NCBI GenBank assembly: GCA_006969905.1
Contig: CP030887.1
Coordinates: 372,001-436,000, forward strand
Reading direction: 5' to 3'
DNA from: Balneolaceae bacterium
Lineage (GTDB): Bacteria > Bacteroidota > Rhodothermia > Balneolales > Balneolaceae
DNA: 64,000 nucleotides
The translations under genes were made by a program, and so were the position numbers. Numbering within the stretch: the stretch's first letter is position 1; every line of letters starts with the position of its first letter. Below, piece by piece: positions 17,812-27,500 of the stretch. Below the pieces are notes generated by a model. It worked only from the letters and a program-made list of their open reading frames with translations. It had not been told where the DNA came from and made no database searches.

Positions 17812-18124
17812 ATAAAACGTAACTAATAGGAGACATTACGATTCCGAAAAGTAGTGCCCACCAAAAGCTTTTTACTTCAAAGTCTTTAAGAAGTGCATCA
17901 ACCAGCATTATCATTAATGCATTGATTACAAACCCAAAAAGGCCGAGTGTTAAAATGGTTACCGGAAGTGATATTAACACTACTATAGGTTTTATGAATA
18001 TATTTACAAGAGCCAACAGGCCAGCTACCATAATAGCTGCCCAAAAGTTCTTAATTTCGACTCCTCCCAAAAGCTTAGAGGTAATAAAAACTGCAATACT
18101 GTTTAAAAGCCAGGCCCAGATCAT
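17795..18124 (-). CDS. Four-helix phage-holin-family membrane protein (PF04020 type)
   Basis: The 109-residue product from the ATG at 18124 has four hydrophobic helices with the pattern of the mycobacterial-type phage holin family: ALVNIFIKPIVVLISLPVTI, then LTLGLFGFVINALMIMLVDA. These are chromosomal membrane proteins of unknown role and do not imply a prophage. A longer version could start at 18175, but that leaves only 15 bases to the divergent GNAT gene, so the shorter start is preferred. Confidence 0.85.
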   Translation of the reverse strand: MIWAWLLNSIAVFITSKLLGGVEIKNFWAAIMVAGLLALVNIFIKPIVVLISLPVTILTLGLFGFVINALMIMLVDALLKDFEVKSFWWALLFGIVMSPISYVLFKLFG

Positions 18125-18190
18125 AATTCCAAGGTTTTTGTTAATGCTCAGGGACAGCCTACGATAAAAAAACAAATTTGTTTGGATTGA

Positions 18191-18637
18191 ATGGAAACAA
18201 TACTTAAAAAATTTACAGAGTTAACTTCTTTTGAGGTCTTTGAGTTTCTCAAACTTCGCCAGGACGTTTTCATTATAGAGCAGGATTGCATATACCCCGA
18301 CATAGATGGTTTCGATGATAAGGCTTTACACCTGATGATTTTTGATGGGAAGAAATTAATAGCATACAGCCGGATTTTTGAGTCCGGCATTAAATTTGAT
18401 GATTCTTGCTCTATTGGCAGAATTGTAGTTTCTCCGGACTCAAGAGGAAGTACTGTAGGAAAATTACTCATTCAAAAAAGTATTGGGTACTGTAAACAGT
18501 TATTTCCAAATGCCCCTGTCAGGATTGAAGCACAATCTGCTTTAGCGAATTATTATGAGCAGTTCGGATTTATAACAGAGGGGGCTTCTTATATGGTTGA
18601 TGGAATAAACCATACAAAGATGGTTCTGAAAAGTTAG
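18191..18637 (+). CDS. ElaA-like GNAT N-acetyltransferase
   Basis: The 148-residue protein matches ElaA: FLKLRQDVFIIEQDCIYPDI, DGFDDKALHLM, SIGRIVVSPDSRGSTVGKLL (acetyl-CoA loop R-G-S-x-x-G), and ALANYYEQFGFITEG. It is a predicted GNAT acetyltransferase of unknown substrate. Its end overlaps the convergent Hpt gene by 4 bases. Confidence 0.9.
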   Translation: METILKKFTELTSFEVFEFLKLRQDVFIIEQDCIYPDIDGFDDKALHLMIFDGKKLIAYSRIFESGIKFDDSCSIGRIVVSPDSRGSTVGKLLIQKSIGYCKQLFPNAPVRIEAQSALANYYEQFGFITEGASYMVDGINHTKMVLKS

Positions 18638-18987
18638 GATTGAAGTTCGGAAAGCTTTTCTTTGAGCGAAGATTGGATACTTTTAAAGCCTGTGTCAATT
18701 TCTTCAATCAGTGCCTTTAGCTTATCAAGCTCAACTTTATTCTTTGAACTTTTTTCAACTTTTACAGTGAGTTCATTCAGTCCTGAAAGCCCAACATACA
18801 AAAAAGTAGGCTTTAGTTTATGAGCTTCAGCTCCTAATAACGCCCAATCCTGATTTTCATGGTGCTCTTTTAGCAGTTGTATCTGTTTGGGGGTTTCCTC
18901 GAGGAACAAACCGATCATTTCAGCCATTATACTGCTTTCCCCGCCCGTGATTTCGGTCAGGTAAGTAAGATCTATATTGTAACCCAT
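18634..18987 (-). CDS. Histidine phosphotransfer (Hpt) domain protein
   Basis: The 117-residue all-helical protein has an Hpt domain, with the phospho-accepting histidine in AHKLKPTFLYVGL. It also has the preceding helix pattern (MAEMIGLFLEETPKQIQLLK). It would shuttle phosphate between hybrid kinases and response regulators. No kinase gene is adjacent; the nearest two-component genes are at 22.4-27.9 kb. Confidence 0.9.
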   Translation of the reverse strand: MGYNIDLTYLTEITGGESSIMAEMIGLFLEETPKQIQLLKEHHENQDWALLGAEAHKLKPTFLYVGLSGLNELTVKVEKSSKNKVELDKLKALIEEIDTGFKSIQSSLKEKLSELQS

Positions 18988-19302
18988 GTACTGCTGCTAT
19001 CCATACTTTTTTTAACGTACTGATATATCTTCTTAAAGAATCTCGTGAAATATTTCCCGTATTACCAGCTAATAATCCTGTTAATTTATGCAGTAAAAAT
19101 TACAATGCTAACAAGTAAAAGTACGGTGATTTTAAAAATTAGTGCCTTCCAGTTTCTCATGTTTTCTTTTTCTGACCTTAACCCTATACATTGATCCTGA
19201 AGGAACAGCTTTAATCACTTAAAAACAAGTTATCCACATTATAATTTTGATTTTTTTTGTGACGCTGATTTTTAATTTAACTTAAATCAAAGCTTAATTT
19301 GG
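18988..19302. other. Intergenic region downstream of glmS
   Basis: About 315 AT-rich bases between glmS and the Hpt gene on the same strand. It holds one exact DnaA-box-like 9-mer at 19230-19238 (TTATCCACA) and a possible 24-codon membrane peptide on the minus strand. No terminator hairpin was convincing. Confidence 0.5.
19086..19160 (-). CDS. Possible 24-residue membrane peptide
   Basis: A short frame starts at an ATG on the minus strand and encodes MRNWKALIFK followed by a hydrophobic helix (ITVLLLVSIVIFTA). An A-rich stretch lies upstream of the start. It has the form of small single-helix membrane proteins. Chance cannot be excluded in AT-rich sequence. Confidence 0.2.
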   Translation of the reverse strand: MRNWKALIFKITVLLLVSIVIFTA

Positions 19303-21135
19303 TTATTCCACGGTAACACTTTTTGCCAGGTTTCTTGGCTGATCCACATTACAACCACGATTTACAGCTATATAATACGATAGGAGTTGTAAAGGTATTA
19401 CTGTTAGCAGTGGGGTTAGTTCATCTATGGTTTCGGGAACTTCCGTAACAAACTCAGCTAAGTTTTCCACTTCTTTATTCCCCTCAACAGTAATTGCTAT
19501 TATTCGCCCTTTCCTGGCTTTTACCTCTTCAATATTACTTACCATTTTATCATTGGTATGATCGGTAGCAGCAATAACTACAACCGGCATCATATCATCA
19601 ATAAGTGCAATAGGGCCATGTTTCATCTCTGCAGCAGGATAACCTTCTGCATGAATGTAGGATATTTCTTTAAGCTTAAGCGCACCTTCCAGAGCAACCG
19701 GAAAACCATACGATCTTCCCAGGTATAAGAAATTAGGAGCGTATGTAAAAAGGTTGGATATGTGTTCTATACCGGAAGCATTTTTTAAAACATGTTCAAT
19801 TTTACCGGGTATTTGATCCAGTTCCCGGATTAATTCTGCAGCTTTTTTATCCTCAATAGTTCCGCGATGCTGGGCCAACTTAATTGCCATTAATGTTAAT
19901 ACAGTGACTTGTGCCGTGAAAGCCTTTGTTGAAGCTACACCAATCTCAGGCCCGGCATGAATATAAACACCAGCGTCTGTTTCCCTGGCTATACTTGAGC
20001 CAACCACATTTACCACACCTAAAACCAATGCCCCTTTTTGTTTTGCCTCCCGTAAAGCTGCCAAAGTATCGGCTGTTTCTCCACTTTGTGAAATAACAAT
20101 CATCACATCCCCTTCCCCAATTAGGGGTGCCCGGTAACGAAATTCGGAAGCATACTCTACTTCTACAGGAAGTTCTGCAAGAGACTCAAACAAATATTCT
20201 CCTACAAGCCCTGAATGCCAACTGGTACCACAGGCTGCAATAATTATACGCCTTGCATTCGCCAGCTGATCCAGCACACTTTCAATTCCCCCTAAAGTTA
20301 TCGTACCTTTTGCCGGATTTATTCTACCTCTTAGACAATCAGAAATTGCTTTTGGCTGTTCAAAAATCTCTTTGAGCATGAAATGAGGAAAACCCCCTTT
20401 CTCTATTTCGTCCAAACTCATTGCAAGTTCATGGACTTCTTTAGTAAGTGCCTCATCCTGGGATGAATGAACCTCGTATCCATCCTTTCTGATAATTGCC
20501 AGCTCCCCATCATCCAGATAAACTACTTTGTCAGTATACTCAGCAACTGCGGAAGCATCAGAAGCAATTAACATTTCACCCTCACCAATACCTAGTAGAA
20601 GGGGTGAACCTTTGCGTGCTACCATAATTTGATCCGGGAAATCCTCATGTACAATCGCCAACCCGTAAGTCCCGTTAATTTGGGCAAGAGAAAGCCGAAC
20701 GGCTCTTTTTAAATCTTCCGGCTTTTCCTCCAAAAAGCTTTCGATCAATTTAGCAACCACTTCCGTATCTGTTTCAGAGTAAAAACTATACCCCCGGTCC
20801 GATAAGTTTTTTTTCAGCGTGTTGTAGTTTTCAATAATACCATTGTGAACTACAGCTATTTTGCCATCATCACTTAAATGGGGGTGTGAGTTAATGTCAT
20901 TCGGTTCACCATGAGTAGCCCAACGGGTATGACCTATTCCTATTCCGCCTTCAACCCCAGAGGAAAGTAAACTTTCCAGTTTAGCCACTTTTCCTTTTCC
21001 CTTCTTTACTGATAAAGACCCATTTATCGTTGCTATTCCTGCCGAGTCGTATCCTCTGTATTCAAGTCTTTTAAGCCCCTTTATGATGACTTCGCTTGCT
21101 TTTTTTGGCCCTACATAACCTACTATTCCACACAT
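19303..21135 (-). CDS. glmS: Glutamine-fructose-6-phosphate aminotransferase (isomerising)
   Basis: The 610-residue enzyme makes glucosamine-6-phosphate from fructose-6-phosphate and glutamine, the first step to UDP-GlcNAc. The N-terminal glutaminase begins MCGIVGYVG with the catalytic Cys2 and has RLEYRGYDSAG, GIGHTRWATHG and HNGIIENY. Two SIS domains follow with CGTSWHSG, ISQSGETADT, GVASTKAFT and LGRSYGFPVALEGALKLKEI, and the end NLAKSVTVE is the standard C-terminus. It is divergent from a glmU-like gene, so both genes of the UDP-GlcNAc route share a 118-base promoter region. No glmS ribozyme is present there. Confidence 0.98.
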   Translation of the reverse strand: MCGIVGYVGPKKASEVIIKGLKRLEYRGYDSAGIATINGSLSVKKGKGKVAKLESLLSSGVEGGIGIGHTRWATHGEPNDINSHPHLSDDGKIAVVHNGIIENYNTLKKNLSDRGYSFYSETDTEVVAKLIESFLEEKPEDLKRAVRLSLAQINGTYGLAIVHEDFPDQIMVARKGSPLLLGIGEGEMLIASDASAVAEYTDKVVYLDDGELAIIRKDGYEVHSSQDEALTKEVHELAMSLDEIEKGGFPHFMLKEIFEQPKAISDCLRGRINPAKGTITLGGIESVLDQLANARRIIIAACGTSWHSGLVGEYLFESLAELPVEVEYASEFRYRAPLIGEGDVMIVISQSGETADTLAALREAKQKGALVLGVVNVVGSSIARETDAGVYIHAGPEIGVASTKAFTAQVTVLTLMAIKLAQHRGTIEDKKAAELIRELDQIPGKIEHVLKNASGIEHISNLFTYAPNFLYLGRSYGFPVALEGALKLKEISYIHAEGYPAAEMKHGPIALIDDMMPVVVIAATDHTNDKMVSNIEEVKARKGRIIAITVEGNKEVENLAEFVTEVPETIDELTPLLTVIPLQLLSYYIAVNRGCNVDQPRNLAKSVTVE

Positions 21136-21253
21136 AAATCGTATTTGTAAAAATTATTAAACCCTCTCAGGCGAAAATTAATGTTTTGTAAATAATAGTA
21201 ATTATAAATCTGGAAAGCTCTATGTTTAATGAACTTTAATTGATTTGGTATTT

Positions 21254-22453
21254 ATGCAGCTTTGCTTTTTTTCAGTTCCTGAAAAATTAAACCTGGAACC
21301 CCTTACGCTTACCAGGCCTATAGACGATCTTCGGGTTGGTATCCTTACCATTAAGGAGAAATGGCAGAAATACCTTGATAACATTTCTATACACCGGATA
21401 ACAGATCAATATTATAATGGGGTGTTTTCCACTCCGGAAATCACACCAAATTCCCCTTGCCTGTTGATTAACCCTTCATTTATCCCAAACAAAGATGTAG
21501 TAAACGAAATCCAAAAACTCTCTTTAGGAGAGGGCTTGTTCAAATCGGATACACTTATTGCCGGATTGATAGACGGGAAATCGGGTTCAAACTTTCAAAA
21601 AAACCCTTTACCTATACCCATATTTAAGACTAAAAAACCTATTCAAAGCCCTGTTGATCAAATTGTATTCCTCTGGGATATATTATCACTGAATGTAGCC
21701 GAGATGGAAAAAGATGCTTTGCTTTTTGGATATGAAACTTTAGATACTGATTTATACCAAACAAAAGTTTTCTTTTCTACCCCCGAACGTATTTTTGTTT
21801 CTCCCACAGCTAAAATTGAAGCAGGAACTAATCTTGTAGCTGATAACGGACTTATATTTATTGGCGATGAAGCTGTTATTGAATCGGGCTCAATTATAAA
21901 AGGCCCTGTAGCAATTTGTGAAAAGGCTGTGACAAAGATGGGGTGCAGAATTTATGATGGCACTACCATCGGGCCGGTTTGTAAAGCAGGTGGTGAGGTT
22001 TCCCATTCTATATTTCATTCCTACTCCAATAAAGCCCATGATGGTTTTGTAGGTAATTCTATTTTCGGGCAATGGTGCAACATGGGGGCCGATTCAAATA
22101 CTTCAAATCTTAACAATAACTATAGCACAGTAAAGCTTGCCGACTGGAACTCAGGAGAGCTAATAGAAACCGGTTACCAGTTCTTAGGCAGCATATTAGG
22201 AGATCATTCCAAAACTGCGATAAATACTATGTTGAACACCGGAACTTTATGCGGGGTAAGTTCCAATATTTTTATGAGCAGCTTTCCTCCCAAAAGAATC
22301 CCTTCGTTTACGTGGCTTGGCGATGAAGCCCAAGCTGAATACAGACTCGATAAAGCCCTGGAAGCTATGAAAGCCATGATGAAAAGAAGGGACATAGAGC
22401 TCAGTGACAGCTACAAAAACATGATGATTGAGCTATTCAATAACAGGAGTTAA
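21254..22453 (+). CDS. GlmU-like sugar nucleotidyltransferase/acyltransferase family protein
   Basis: From the ATG at 21254 the product is 399 residues; a TTG at 21245 would add three. It has the N-terminal motif of the Bacteroidota GlmU-like family (EPLTLTRPIDDLRVGILTIK) in place of the usual GxGTRM nucleotidyltransferase signature. A left-handed beta-helix of hexapeptide repeats follows (IFIGDEAVIESGSIIKGPVA ... GFVGNSIFGQWCNMGADSNT). It likely supplies the GlmU step for UDP-GlcNAc, which fits its divergent position next to glmS. The exact activity is inferred from the family. Its end overlaps the convergent REC-GAF gene by 4 bases. Confidence 0.85.
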   Translation: MQLCFFSVPEKLNLEPLTLTRPIDDLRVGILTIKEKWQKYLDNISIHRITDQYYNGVFSTPEITPNSPCLLINPSFIPNKDVVNEIQKLSLGEGLFKSDTLIAGLIDGKSGSNFQKNPLPIPIFKTKKPIQSPVDQIVFLWDILSLNVAEMEKDALLFGYETLDTDLYQTKVFFSTPERIFVSPTAKIEAGTNLVADNGLIFIGDEAVIESGSIIKGPVAICEKAVTKMGCRIYDGTTIGPVCKAGGEVSHSIFHSYSNKAHDGFVGNSIFGQWCNMGADSNTSNLNNNYSTVKLADWNSGELIETGYQFLGSILGDHSKTAINTMLNTGTLCGVSSNIFMSSFPPKRIPSFTWLGDEAQAEYRLDKALEAMKAMMKRRDIELSDSYKNMMIELFNNRS

Positions 22454-24048
22454 GAACCCACCATTGTACTGCTTGAGCCCTTTACATCTCTGTAAACAAA
22501 CTCTAAAGTAGCTGAGCTCAGGTCATCTTCAACGGTTAACGAGGCATCTATTTGCTTAGTTAAAACTTCCAGGATCTCAGTAAACTTATATTCCTCTTTC
22601 TTTTTAAATGCAGCAAGAACACGCGCCAAAGATTCTTCCATAAGCACAACCCTAACGTGATCATTATCTTGTGAGAGATGTATTTTAAATTCTGAAGGAG
22701 GCTCGTAAATGAAAGAGCCATTAGCCCGAAATGCTTCAAATATTATTTCACTCACAAGTAACGAAAAAGGAACTGCCTGGTTAATGTTGAACTTAATCTC
22801 TTTATTATTGTCCATTCTTTCTACTTTGAACTTCAAGAATCCTTCCTGCCTGTGGCTTTCTACCAATATCCTGTTCAAAGTTGAGTAAATATCAATATCT
22901 GAAAATGAACCTTGTTCGTAAACAAGTTCATGAATAATAGCAATGGACTTTATTCTCAGAATGTTTGAAGAAACAATTTGTGTCTGATCCTTTACTCCCA
23001 TTCCCATTTGATCGAGCTGAAGAAAACTGGATATGAGAGCAAGGTTATTTTTTACCCGGTGATGCACCTCACCTATAAGTAGTTCTTTTTCCCGGATAAG
23101 TGCAATTAATTGCTCATTTGTTTGCTGAAGCTCTCTCCTGGCTAATTCTTCACTATATGCATTTGAGATAATGCCTGAAACTGTTTTCAGCAATTTATCG
23201 GTAGACTTATTCCAATCCCTTACTTCCTTCGTTTCATCAAATCCAATAAAACCAAAGTATTCTTCGCCTAGATAAAGGGGATAGCACAATACGGCTTTAA
23301 TACCAAAGGGTACCATTATATCCGCCAGATCTTTCGGCAGTTTTTTGACATCCCCTGCAAATATTCTCCCCTCTTTTTTGATAATCTTTTTCCATGAAGG
23401 CATTCTGCTGTAAGGCACGTTTTGCAGGTCATGTATCTGGGCTTCTATTCCTTCAGCGCACCATTCGAATGCATTTCTACAGGCATTCCCTTCTTCAATA
23501 TCTTCGAAAATATACACTCTCGATACATCTGCTGCCGCTCCCAAAATGCTTACAGCAAAATTCATTTTTGCTTCAAAATCATCTGTGGAATTGAAGTTCA
23601 GCGAAATCTCTGCCAGCACCTCCTGGAATTTTAAGTTAACCGATAAAAGAGACAGCGTATCCCGTAGCTTTTTCTTATCGTTTGCTTCGTTAAGTACTCT
23701 TCTTACCGTGAACGGCAGCCTTTTCAAATCTTCTTTGACAAGCACACCATCTGCCCGGTTTTTTAATAAATTAATCTGTGTTTCCTGGTTAAAAGAACCG
23801 GAAAGTATCACAATGGGGGTATCCTTTAAATGATCCTTTGCAAATGCGAGGGCCTCATTGCCCTGGTAAGCAGGTAAATTATAATCGGAAATAATCAAAT
23901 CAGGCTTCCAGTTTCTCACTTCCGATTGAAAGTCTTCTTTTGTTGATACCTGCTTGTAGTTAAACTTAAAGTTTAAAGACTTTAACTCCCGGAGGATCAA
24001 TTCAGCATCAAATTCTGAATCTTCTAATATGAGAAATTTCAGCGCCAT
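22450..24048 (-). CDS. REC-GAF-HisKA_2 protein with degenerate kinase ATPase domain
   Basis: The 532-residue protein starts at an ATG at 24048 (MALKFLILEDSEFD; a TTG at 24066 is the alternative). A complete receiver domain comes first, with phospho-Asp in ISDYNLP and Lys in VLVKEDL. A GAF-like domain follows (residues about 150-310). A HisKA_2 dimerisation helix contains EVHHRVKNNLALISSFLQLD. The region that should be the HATPase lacks the N-box asparagine (LLVSEIIFEAFRANGS in place of LILNELVTNALKHA) and has no DNGxG or GxGL boxes. It probably cannot bind ATP normally and may act as a phosphate acceptor or regulator. It is the last gene of a four-gene two-component operon. Confidence 0.85.
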   Translation of the reverse strand: MALKFLILEDSEFDAELILRELKSLNFKFNYKQVSTKEDFQSEVRNWKPDLIISDYNLPAYQGNEALAFAKDHLKDTPIVILSGSFNQETQINLLKNRADGVLVKEDLKRLPFTVRRVLNEANDKKKLRDTLSLLSVNLKFQEVLAEISLNFNSTDDFEAKMNFAVSILGAAADVSRVYIFEDIEEGNACRNAFEWCAEGIEAQIHDLQNVPYSRMPSWKKIIKKEGRIFAGDVKKLPKDLADIMVPFGIKAVLCYPLYLGEEYFGFIGFDETKEVRDWNKSTDKLLKTVSGIISNAYSEELARRELQQTNEQLIALIREKELLIGEVHHRVKNNLALISSFLQLDQMGMGVKDQTQIVSSNILRIKSIAIIHELVYEQGSFSDIDIYSTLNRILVESHRQEGFLKFKVERMDNNKEIKFNINQAVPFSLLVSEIIFEAFRANGSFIYEPPSEFKIHLSQDNDHVRVVLMEESLARVLAAFKKKEEYKFTEILEVLTKQIDASLTVEDDLSSATLEFVYRDVKGSSSTMVGS

Positions 24049-24074
24049 TACTTTTTGATTCAGCAAAATACCTT

Positions 24075-24515
24075 TTATGGTTTCTCATTAAGCAGCACCC
24101 AGTAAAAACCAATATCCCTCACCGACTTGATAAATCCATCAAACTCAACTGGCTTTACAATGTAGCTATTCACTCCCAGTGCATAACTTTCAATGATGTC
24201 TTGTTCTTCTTTGGAGGAAGTAAGCATCACAATAGGAAGTGCTTTTGTCTCTTCCTTTTCCCTAAGTGCCTTTAATACCTCCAGGCCATCTACTTTTGGC
24301 ATTTTAAGATCCAAAAGAACCACCTTGGGCTGATCTTTTATGCTTCTGTGGTCATATTCATCTTTTGCAAAAAGAAATGCTAATGCTTCTTCTCCGTTTC
24401 TAAGACGTACTATATTATTGGAGATATTATTTTTCTTTAGTGCCCTGAGCGTAAGCTCTGCATCCTGGTCATTATCCTCTACTAATAAGATTTCCACGAA
24501 TTTACTTTCTTTCAT
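24075..24515 (-). CDS. Single-domain response regulator (Rcp1-like)
   Basis: The 146-residue protein is a lone receiver domain: acidic pocket [17 protein letters not shown], phospho-Asp in [16 protein letters not shown], Thr/Ser in [12 protein letters not shown], and Lys in YIVKPVEFD. The insert [16 protein letters not shown] before the phosphorylated strand is typical of Rcp1-type regulators that serve phytochrome-like kinases. It has no output domain. It lies 10 bases after the PAS kinase gene and is its likely phosphoryl acceptor. Confidence 0.93.
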   Translation of the reverse strand: MKESKFVEILLVEDNDQDAELTLRALKKNNISNNIVRLRNGEEALAFLFAKDEYDHRSIKDQPKVVLLDLKMPKVDGLEVLKALREKEETKALPIVMLTSSKEEQDIIESYALGVNSYIVKPVEFDGFIKSVRDIGFYWVLLNEKP

Positions 24516-24525
24516 CTATTCACCT

Positions 24526-27500
24526 TTAATCATTTTTGGACACAGAGAAAAAGAATACGGAGCCTTCGTTCACTTTACTTTCAGCCCAAACTTCCCCTCC
24601 ATGCTTAGCAATTATTCTTTTAACTATGGCAAGCCCAACACCGGTACCCTCAAACTCATCCGCCCTATGCAACCGCTGGAAAACCCCGAATAACTTGTCA
24701 TGGTATTTCATATCAAAACCAACCCCGTTGTCTTTAATACTGTAAATAATAACATCATCTTTTTTGTCAGATGCTAGCTCTATAATAATTTTTTGCCTGT
24801 CCGAAGAGTACTTTACCGCATTTGATAATAAGTTTACGAGCACTTGTTTCATTAATACCAGGTCGCCCTCAATGTCAATGAGCTTTGGTATCTTTATATC
24901 GATATCTGCACCAGGATAATCATGTATAACCTCTCTTGAGACTTCTTCAGAAAGCGCAGTCATATTTATAGGGCTTTTTTCCAATTCCTTTTTACCTAAC
25001 CTTGAAAAAGAAAGTACGCCATCAATCAGGTTCCCCATTTGCACCCCACTTGATTTGATAATACCAAGAAGCCGGTTACCCTCTTCATCCAGCTTATCTT
25101 TATAGTCCTCTTTAAGTATATCAGCAAAGCCATTGATTGATCTTAACGGGGCCCGCAGATCGTGGGATATGGAATAACTAAATGCCTCCAGTTCTTTATT
25201 AGCCCTGTCCAGCTCTTGTGTTCTATACCTGACTTTTTTCTCTAATACTTCATTCAGGTTTTCAATTTTCTGCTGGTATTCGACCTGTTCAGTAATATCG
25301 GCTGTATACATGATAATACCCCCGATTTCATCAGGCTCGGTGTACCAGGGTATCAGCTTCCAGTTCAGCCATTGTATGGTTCCATCTTCCCGTACAAAAC
25401 GGTCCTGGGGATTTTCCAGTTCTTGTCCGCTCAAAACATCCTGGTGATCCTGCAACCACTCCGGTATTTCGCGAATTTCGGGAAATACATCATAGTGACA
25501 TATCCCGATTATATTTTTTTCTTCAATGCCATAATCCTGGTACCACTTCTTACTGGCAGTTAAGTAATTCATGTCCCGGTCAAACATTGCAGCGGCAATT
25601 GGTGCTTTTTCAACAATTTCTTTAAGCTGTTGCCTTTCCAGTAAAATAGTCTTCTCATTTTCCTTTTCAACAGTAACATCCCGAGATGTTCCCGCCATCC
25701 TGTAAGGTTCCCCCTCTTCATTGTAAAAAACTTTACCGCGCTCATGTATATATCGAACTTCTGCACCTTGTTTTAATACAATCCGGTGTACAAAATTATG
25801 GGGTTTTTTATTTTTTATTGCCCATTCAACATCTTCCCGAAAAGGTGTGCGGTCATCGGGGTGCATTAGTTCCTGAAGGGTTTCAAATGTAGGTTCAAAG
25901 TCTTTTGATTGCCCAAAAATCTCATAATTTTGATCAGACCACGTAATCTTATCTTCCGCTATATCCCAATTCCAGTTGCCGATTTTTCCAATCCTCTGAG
26001 CTTCAAGAAGAAGCTGGGTTTTCTTTTCAATCTCTTCCTCAAGTTCTTTCCTTTCTGATATATCCCGGCCTTCGGGAACCAGGTAAATCACTTGCCCTTC
26101 ATCATCAAAAATGGGAGTAATAGAAAAATCAATAGTAATAACTTTGCCACCTTCTCCAACTACATCAACATCATACCTGATAAACTCTCCTTTTGCTGCT
26201 TTTTTGATAGATCTGCGCAACTGATCATTTATTTGTTTACTTAACGACCACCATGGTGCATCCGCAAAATTAAGGCCTTTCGCCTGTTCAAGAGTAAACC
26301 CTCCAAAATCCAATGCAGATTTATTTGCCTCTATAAGCGTTCCGTCCGGTTCAAGAAGCCCTGTAAAATTAAATGTGTTGTTAAAAATGCTTCTAAAAAT
26401 CAGCTGCGTATTTTTCCGCTCCTCCTCAGCTCTTTTTTGGCTGTCAATATCCATAAAGAGCCCTCTCAGGCCTGTAAGCTCACCATTTTCAAAAACAGGA
26501 AGCCCGACAGCACGCACCCATAATTCTTCGCCGCCCAAGGTTACTATTATGCATTCCACGTCCCAGCTCTTCTGCTCTTCTATCCCTTTATCTACTGCTT
26601 CCTGTATTATGGGCCTGAAATCTTCGCGGTAAAACTTTATCCCATCCTCCACTGCAATAGGAGTCCCTGTTTCAACTTCATGAATTCTGTATACCTCATC
26701 CGACCAATAGCAGACCATTTTTTGAATATCCACTTCCCAGGAGCCAATACGTGCTACTTTTTGGGTTTCATGTAAAAGTTCAAGGGTGTCTTCAAGTTCT
26801 TTTGTTTGATGCTCAACCATCACCTGGGCTTTCTTTTGTTCATCTATATTAATTATAGAACCTACCATCCGTATAGGTTTGCCTTTTTCATCCCACTTGG
26901 CCTGACCTGAACTTTCAAACCACTTATAATTTCCCAATTTGGTTTTCATCCGGATTTCAATTTTGTACGACCTCTTTTCCTCCAGGTGTTCCTGGACAGC
27001 TGTAACTACCTGCTCTTTGTCTTCGGGATGTAACAATACATTTAAAAATGTGTCATAAGTAGCCGGAATTTCTCCTGGCTTATAACCTAGTAATTCATAA
27101 AACTTAGGCGACCACCACTCACTTCCGTCAAGGATAAACCAATCCCAGATACCCGCATTTATAGCCTGAATAGAAAGATCAAATCTTTGGTTAGATTCAA
27201 AGAGGTCTCCTTTTGAATCTGTGAGTCGCTTTAACGTGTCACTTAGCTCTTCATAATTACTGCGCATCTGCAAAAACAACGGCCGAAATATGAAAACAAA
27301 CTCTAAAAACAGGATCAAAACGGTGATTGCTGCGAGAGTAATTTCGAGATAGATAAGCTTACGAATCCCTGCCTTTGACTTTTCTTCCAAAACACTCACA
27401 ATTTCATCCATTCGTTCAAGAAAAATGCGTTCATTTTCCGAAATGACAGGTAATACATTAGCTAAATCACTTTTAGCATTGGCCTCAAGTATGGCATCAG

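Noticed and set aside
17795-18124. Phage-holin-family protein as a sign of a prophage
   Set aside because: This family is widespread in chromosomes, and no phage structural, integrase or lysis genes are nearby.
19230-19238. Exact DnaA box in an AT-rich region, possible origin
   Set aside because: Only one box was seen, and no dnaA, dnaN or gidA genes are near. A single 9-mer match is expected by chance.
21136-21253. glmS ribozyme or riboswitch upstream of glmS
   Set aside because: The divergent gap is only 118 bases and AT-rich, and no glmS ribozyme core is visible.
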